10,278 bases of DNA, taken from NCBI GenBank assembly GCA_026770585.1, contig MU646680.1, positions 1 through 10,278 on the forward strand, read 5' to 3'. Both the position numbers and the translations under genes were made by a program. The notes beneath the pieces were generated by a model. The model was given only the letters and a program-made list of their open reading frames with translations, did not search any database and was not told the origin of the DNA. Positions 7,446 to 10,278 of the stretch are shown piece by piece; position 1 is the first letter of the stretch, and each line of letters starts with the position of its first letter. The DNA is from Baffinella frigidus (taxonomy: Eukaryota > Cryptophyceae > Cryptomonadales > Baffinellaceae).

Positions 7446-7534
7446 AAAAGAAGGTCAAAAACACGGGAAATCTCAGTTGAGGGTTTCAAAAAAATTGCGG
7501 ATAAATGCAATTTTGGTTTGGGATTTTTTTGGCT

Positions 7535-7800
7535 CCGCCGGGGTCAACCGGGGTCTGCCGGGGCCCGGCCGTGCCGGGGCCCGGCGAGGCCACGCCTGCC
7601 GGGCCCCGGTGCACCGCCGGGCCCCGGTGGCCGGGCCCCGGACCCCGGCCACCGGTTGGAGCACCGGGCACCGGGGTGTATGCCCCGGTTACCGGGGTCC
7701 GGGCCGTTGATTTCGTTGATTTCGTGTTTATTAAACAGGATTGTCGGTGTCAGCCCGTGCCCCGGTGACCGGGCCCCGGTTACCCCCGTTTTAGCCGGGG
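7535..7800. repeat. Very GC-rich degenerate CCGGGG/GGGGCCCGG repeat
   Basis: CCGGGG or its complement recurs about every 8-20 bases, often fused into palindromes such as GGGGCCCGG and GGGCCCCGG. The run is interrupted by an AT-richer patch at about 7708-7740 containing a GTTGATTTC direct repeat. It fills most of the upstream region of the aminotransferase gene. Open frames cross it on both strands, but they are products of the lack of AT-rich stop codons. It may act as a CpG-rich promoter or be a simple repeat. Confidence 0.7.
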
Positions 7801-7823
7801 TCGACGGCTGTGAACTTTTGAGA

Positions 7824-7840
7824 TACGCCCCTTTCCTGCA
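7824..7840 (+). promoter_or_regulatory. Possible splice acceptor ahead of the aminotransferase start
   Basis: CCCCTTTCCTGCAG is a pyrimidine run ending in CAG, 24 nt before the ATG at 7865. It resembles a 3' splice site, so an upstream 5'UTR exon or a trans-spliced leader is possible. A stop at 7811-7813 closes the coding frame upstream, so extra coding sequence would have to come from a separate exon. Confidence 0.3.
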
Positions 7841-7864
7841 GAGGCGCATCAGGATTTGGGGAGG

Positions 7865-8876
7865 ATGGTGTTTCGCAGAGGCGCTCTCGCGCTCGCGTGC
7901 GCAATGATGCTGGGCATGGCCAGCGCGTCCCGATGGGCCAGCGTTCCCATGGCGCCGGCTGACCCGATCCTAGGCGTAGGAGTGGCATTTGCCGCCGACC
8001 CGGCGGCCACCAAAGTGAACCTCGGGATCGGGGCGTACCGCGACAGCGAGGGCAAGCCGCTGGTGCTGCGCTGCGTGCGCGAGGCGGAGAAGGCCATCGC
8101 CAACGACCCCACCATGAACAAGGAGTACCTCCCCGTCCAGGTCTGCGGGAGCGCCCCCTCCCCCCCTGGTCCCATCACGCTTTCATTTTGGGCTCTACGC
8201 GGCAGCGTGCCTTGCCCGCCGCGCCGCGCGTGGATCGCGGCGCGTGCATCATGCGGGGGAGGTGCCCGCACGGCGCACGCGCTGGGGGCCGGGGATTTTT
8301 CGCGGCCCGCGCCCAGTTTCCTGGGGAAATGAGCCCATGGGGCGCACCGGCGAAACTTCGGGAAACGACCCCTGGCCCACGCGAGCGGACAAGGGTGTGT
8401 TGAGCGTTGTGTGATGCACACACTTTCTTCTTGCGACACAGCACCCTTGGGAGAGAGGAGAGGAGAGGAGAGGAGAGGAGAGGGGGAGGGACAGACAGCG
8501 GGAGGGAGAGCGGACACACCGGGGGGAGAGGGAGAGGGCACTACCGCAACGCACCCCGGCGAAGGAGCAGTTGACGCCCCCCCCGTCCTTTCGAACCTTG
8601 TGCTAATTATGCCGGTCGCATCCCGGTCCTGGGACCCTGCCCAGTTCATCCAAGCCACAAGATTTCAGTTAAGTCAACCAGCTCACCTAAGTCAACTTTC
8701 TCCTGATTTCGTTTAGATGGACCCTGCTCTGGGAGCAGGCATTTGACTTAAGGCGCTGGCTTTCAGTGGGAGTTGACTTACGCGAAATGTTCTGGATCGG
8801 AGTGCAGTTCTGCTAACTCTCGTGGGTGTAGGCCTTGCCTCCAGGTACCTACACCCTCAACCCTAAACCCTAAGCC

Positions 8877-8908
<32 letters not shown>

Positions 8909-8989
8909 ACCCTAAAACCTAAACCTTAACAGGGTCTGGAGTCGTTCCTCAAGGTCACATCCGCCGTGATTTTCGGCGACGAATCGCCG
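7865..8989 (+). CDS. Aspartate aminotransferase, mitochondrial type (5' part, two exons)
   Basis: The enzyme exchanges the amino group between aspartate and 2-oxoglutarate using pyridoxal phosphate, and works as a dimer. Exon 1 (7865-8140) encodes 92 residues. After a presequence of about 20 residues (MVFRRGALALACAMM...) comes the conserved start RWASVPMAPADPILG, then NLGIGAYRD (substrate-site Gly) and NKEYLPVQ (the Tyr that contacts the neighbouring subunit's cofactor). Exon 2 (8933-8989) encodes GLESFLKVTSAVIFGDESP. Joining them gives EYLPVQGLESF, aligned residue for residue with EYLPIGGLAEF of animal mitochondrial enzymes, which fixes GTCTGC as donor and AACAG as acceptor, both phase 0. 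The presequence has early Arg and then a hydrophobic run, so mitochondrial import is likely; a secretory or plastid signal is an alternative. About 300 residues, including the catalytic Lys, should lie to the right, beyond the repeats. Exon GC content is high, unlike the LINE. Confidence 0.9.
8453..8482 (+). repeat. (GGAGA)n purine microsatellite
   Basis: About six units of GAGGA/GGAGA run through this stretch, and the following 60 bases remain G/A-rich. It lies in intron 1 and can form polypurine structures, but no function is visible. Confidence 0.85.
8669..8782. repeat. Imperfect inverted repeat with central hairpin in intron 1
   Basis: TAAGTCAAC occurs at 8670-8678 and 8688-8696, and its complement GTTGACTTA at 8772-8780, with TTGACTTAAG at 8743-8752. 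CAGC and CC blocks between the paired copies also match, with an extra 11 bases in the right arm. In the middle CCTGCTC and GAGCAGG form a perfect 7-bp stem with a 3-nt loop. It could be a degraded MITE-like element or a fold of the intron RNA. Confidence 0.55.
8848..8929 (+). repeat. Telomere-like tract 1 (CCCTCAA/CCCTAAA), end of intron 1
   Basis: Heptamers of the CCCTAAA family fill this stretch, with five uniform CCCTCAA units at 8875-8909, and run to within 3 bases of the intron's AG. The tract opens with CCTACACCCTCAACCC right after a CCAG/GTA sequence at 8841-8847 that would itself be a good splice donor. Confidence 0.9.
8933..8989 (+). other. Exon 2 of the aminotransferase gene (57 nt)
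   Basis: Nineteen codons, GLESFLKVTSAVIFGDESP, continue exon 1 without gap or shift and match the family's GLAEF...GENS segment. The exon is bounded by AACAG on the left and GTGCAC on the right. Telomere-like repeat begins 3 bases before it and about 6 bases after it. Confidence 0.85.
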
Positions 8990-8994
8990 GTGCA

Positions 8995-10135
8995 CCCCTA
9001 CACCCTGAACCCTGAACCCTAAACCCTAAACCCTAAACCCTAAACCCTAAACCCTAAAAACCCTAAACCCTAAACCCGAAACCCGAAACCCGAAACCCGA
9101 AACCCAAAACTCTAATCCCAAACCCTCAACCCTCAACCCTTAACCCTTAACCCTTAACCCTAAACCCTAAACCCCAAACCCCCTAAACCCTAAACCCTAA
9201 ACCCCTAAAACCTTAAACCCTGAACCCTAAACCCTAAACCCCAAAACCCCTGAGCCCCCAACCTTCAACCCTAAATCCTAAACCCTAAACCCAACAACGT
9301 TAAACCCCTCAACCCCACACCCTCAACCCTCAACCCTAAACCATCAACCCTGAACCCAAAACCCTAAACCCCTAAACTCTAAACCCCTAAACCCTAAAAC
9401 CCCTAAACCCTAAACCCTAGAGCCTAAACACTCAACCCTGAACCCTAAACCCTACACTCTAAACCCTAAACCCTAAACCCTAAACCCTCAACCCTTAACG
9501 CTAAACTCTAAACCCTAAACCCTAAACCCTAAACCCTAAACCCTCAAACCTCCAAACCCTAAACCCTAAACCCCAAACCCTAAACCCTACACCGCAAACC
9601 CCCCAAACCCCAAACCCTGAACCCTACACCCTAAAACCTAAAACCTACACCCTAAACCCTCAATTTCCTAAACCCTAAACCCTAAACCCCAAACCCTAAA
9701 CCCCAAATCCTAAAACCTCCAAATCCTAAATCCTAAACCCTAAACCGTACACCCTAACCCCCCTAAACCCTAAACCCTGAACCCTGCACCCGAAACCCTA
9801 AAACCTACACCCTAAGCCCTCAAAATTCCTAAACCCTCAACCCTCAACCCCAAACCCCAACCCCTAAACCCTAAAATTCCAACACTTAACCCTAAACCCT
9901 ACACCCCCTTGCACTCTAAAACCCTAAACCCTGAACCTTACACCCCCCAAACCCTAAACACGAAACCCTAAACCCTAAATCCTACACCCCTCAAATTCCA
10001 AACCCTGAACCTGAAACTGCCAACCCTATCCACTGAACAATAAACCCCTAAAGCCTAAAACCTAAAGCCTAAACCCTACACCCTAAAACCCTAAATCCTA
10101 AACCCCCTAAACCCTGAACCCTAAACCCTAAACCC
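8995..10135 (+). repeat. Telomere-like tract 2, degenerate CCCTAAA, interstitial
   Basis: About 1.1 kb of heptamers with the C-rich strand on plus. A perfect run of six CCCTAAA units lies at 9017-9058. Elsewhere variants form blocks: four CCCGAAA (9075-9102), three CCCTTAA (about 9137-9157), and mixed CCCTGAA, CCCTACA, CCCCAAA and CCTAAAA units. It starts inside the presumed intron 2 of the aminotransferase. I see no exon within it. A genuine right-hand chromosome end would show TTTAGGG on plus, so this is an interstitial tract. Confidence 0.9.
9637..9837 (+). repeat. Higher-order duplication within the telomere-like tract
   Basis: CCTAAAACCTACACCCTAA followed by (A/G)CCCTCAA...TTCCTAAACCCT occurs at 9637-9676 and again at 9797-9837, 160 bp apart. 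The shared irregular units (AATTTCC and AAAATTCC) show a copied block and not independent decay. Confidence 0.7.
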
Positions 10136-10278
10136 CACCCCCCACACTCCCCACCCCACACCCCACACCCCACACCCCCAACCTCCACTTCCAACCCCCT
10201 ACAACCAACCTCCCACACCCCACACCCAAAACCCCACACCCCACACCAAACACCCCACTCTCCACACTCCACACCCCA
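10134..10278 (+). repeat. CACCCC-rich repeat at right edge
   Basis: The telomere-like heptamers give way to CCCCACA/CACCCC units with occasional CCAACC. The tract runs out of the window. The complement is TGGGG-rich. No gene is supported here. Confidence 0.8.

Larger units (their letters stand above)
8141..8932 (+). other. Intron 1 of the aminotransferase gene (792 nt)
   Basis: The boundaries are CCAG/GTCTGC and TTAACAG/GGTCTG. Its content runs from a GC-rich first third, through a purine pentamer microsatellite (about 8453-8482), a purine-rich tail to about 8540, and an imperfect inverted repeat (8669-8782), to a telomere-like tract that forms the 3' end. CCTTAAC just before the AG could serve as branch point, which would mean the repeat itself supplies the splicing signals. 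Confidence 0.8.

Noticed and set aside
7380-7452. A functional tRNA gene on the minus strand
   Set aside because: A and B boxes fit, but the acceptor and D stems do not pair, so only a tRNA-derived element is supported.
7849-8658. Open frame of 269 codons on the minus strand across the aminotransferase 5' region
   Set aside because: It overlaps exon 1 and intron 1 antisense, has Pro/Ser/Arg-rich low-complexity sequence with no domain, and exists because GC-rich DNA lacks stop codons.
8848-10135. CRISPR array
   Set aside because: The repeats are contiguous 7-mers without spacers, in eukaryotic DNA.
10069-10272. Minus-strand 67-codon frame rich in Gly, Val and Trp
   Set aside because: It is the translation of CACCCC and CCCTAAA repeats and has no gene features.
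8995-10278. De novo telomere added at a break in the aminotransferase gene
   Set aside because: Telomere addition on this side would give TTTAGGG on the plus strand; the orientation is the opposite, and the repeats are too degenerate for fresh telomerase product.

Overview
The window is nuclear DNA of a eukaryote, most likely a unicellular alga or other protist. Four things point that way: a spliced aspartate aminotransferase gene, a non-LTR (LINE) retrotransposon, tRNA-derived pol III-like elements, and long tracts of degenerate CCCTAAA, the plant and algal type telomere heptamer (TTTAGGG on the other strand). The sequence alone does not fix the lineage.

Region 1 (1 to about 7150, minus strand) is one LINE. 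A single reading frame stays open without a stop from 7145 down to the left edge, about 2381 codons. It is at least 2273 codons long from its first ATG at 6821. In order it carries an Arg/Ser/Pro-rich N-terminus, an APE-type endonuclease, a spacer of about 600 residues, a reverse transcriptase with a YADD active site, another spacer of about 770 residues with Cys/His clusters, and the start of an RNase H-like fold cut by the window edge. I checked the frame codon by codon and found no stop or frameshift.

Region 2 (about 7146 to 7864) has no supported gene. It holds hairpins at the 5' side of the LINE and two related tRNA-like elements facing each other, joined by alternating inverted copies of a TTTTTGCTCG tail. 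After these comes a CCGGGG-rich repetitive stretch that fills the upstream region of the next gene.

Region 3 (7865 to 8989, plus strand) is the 5' part of a mitochondrial-type aspartate aminotransferase gene, divergent from the LINE. Exon 1 (92 codons) and exon 2 (19 codons) join in phase 0 across a 792-nt GT-AG intron. The rest of the gene is not in the window.

Region 4 (8848 to 10278) is telomere-like repeat. One short tract forms the last 80 or so bases of intron 1. The second starts just after the exon 2 donor site and runs almost to the window end, where it drifts into CACCCC repeats. The C-rich strand is on the plus strand, so this is interstitial repeat and not a chromosome end capping the right side. 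Exon 2 is therefore a 57-nt coding island between two telomere-like tracts.
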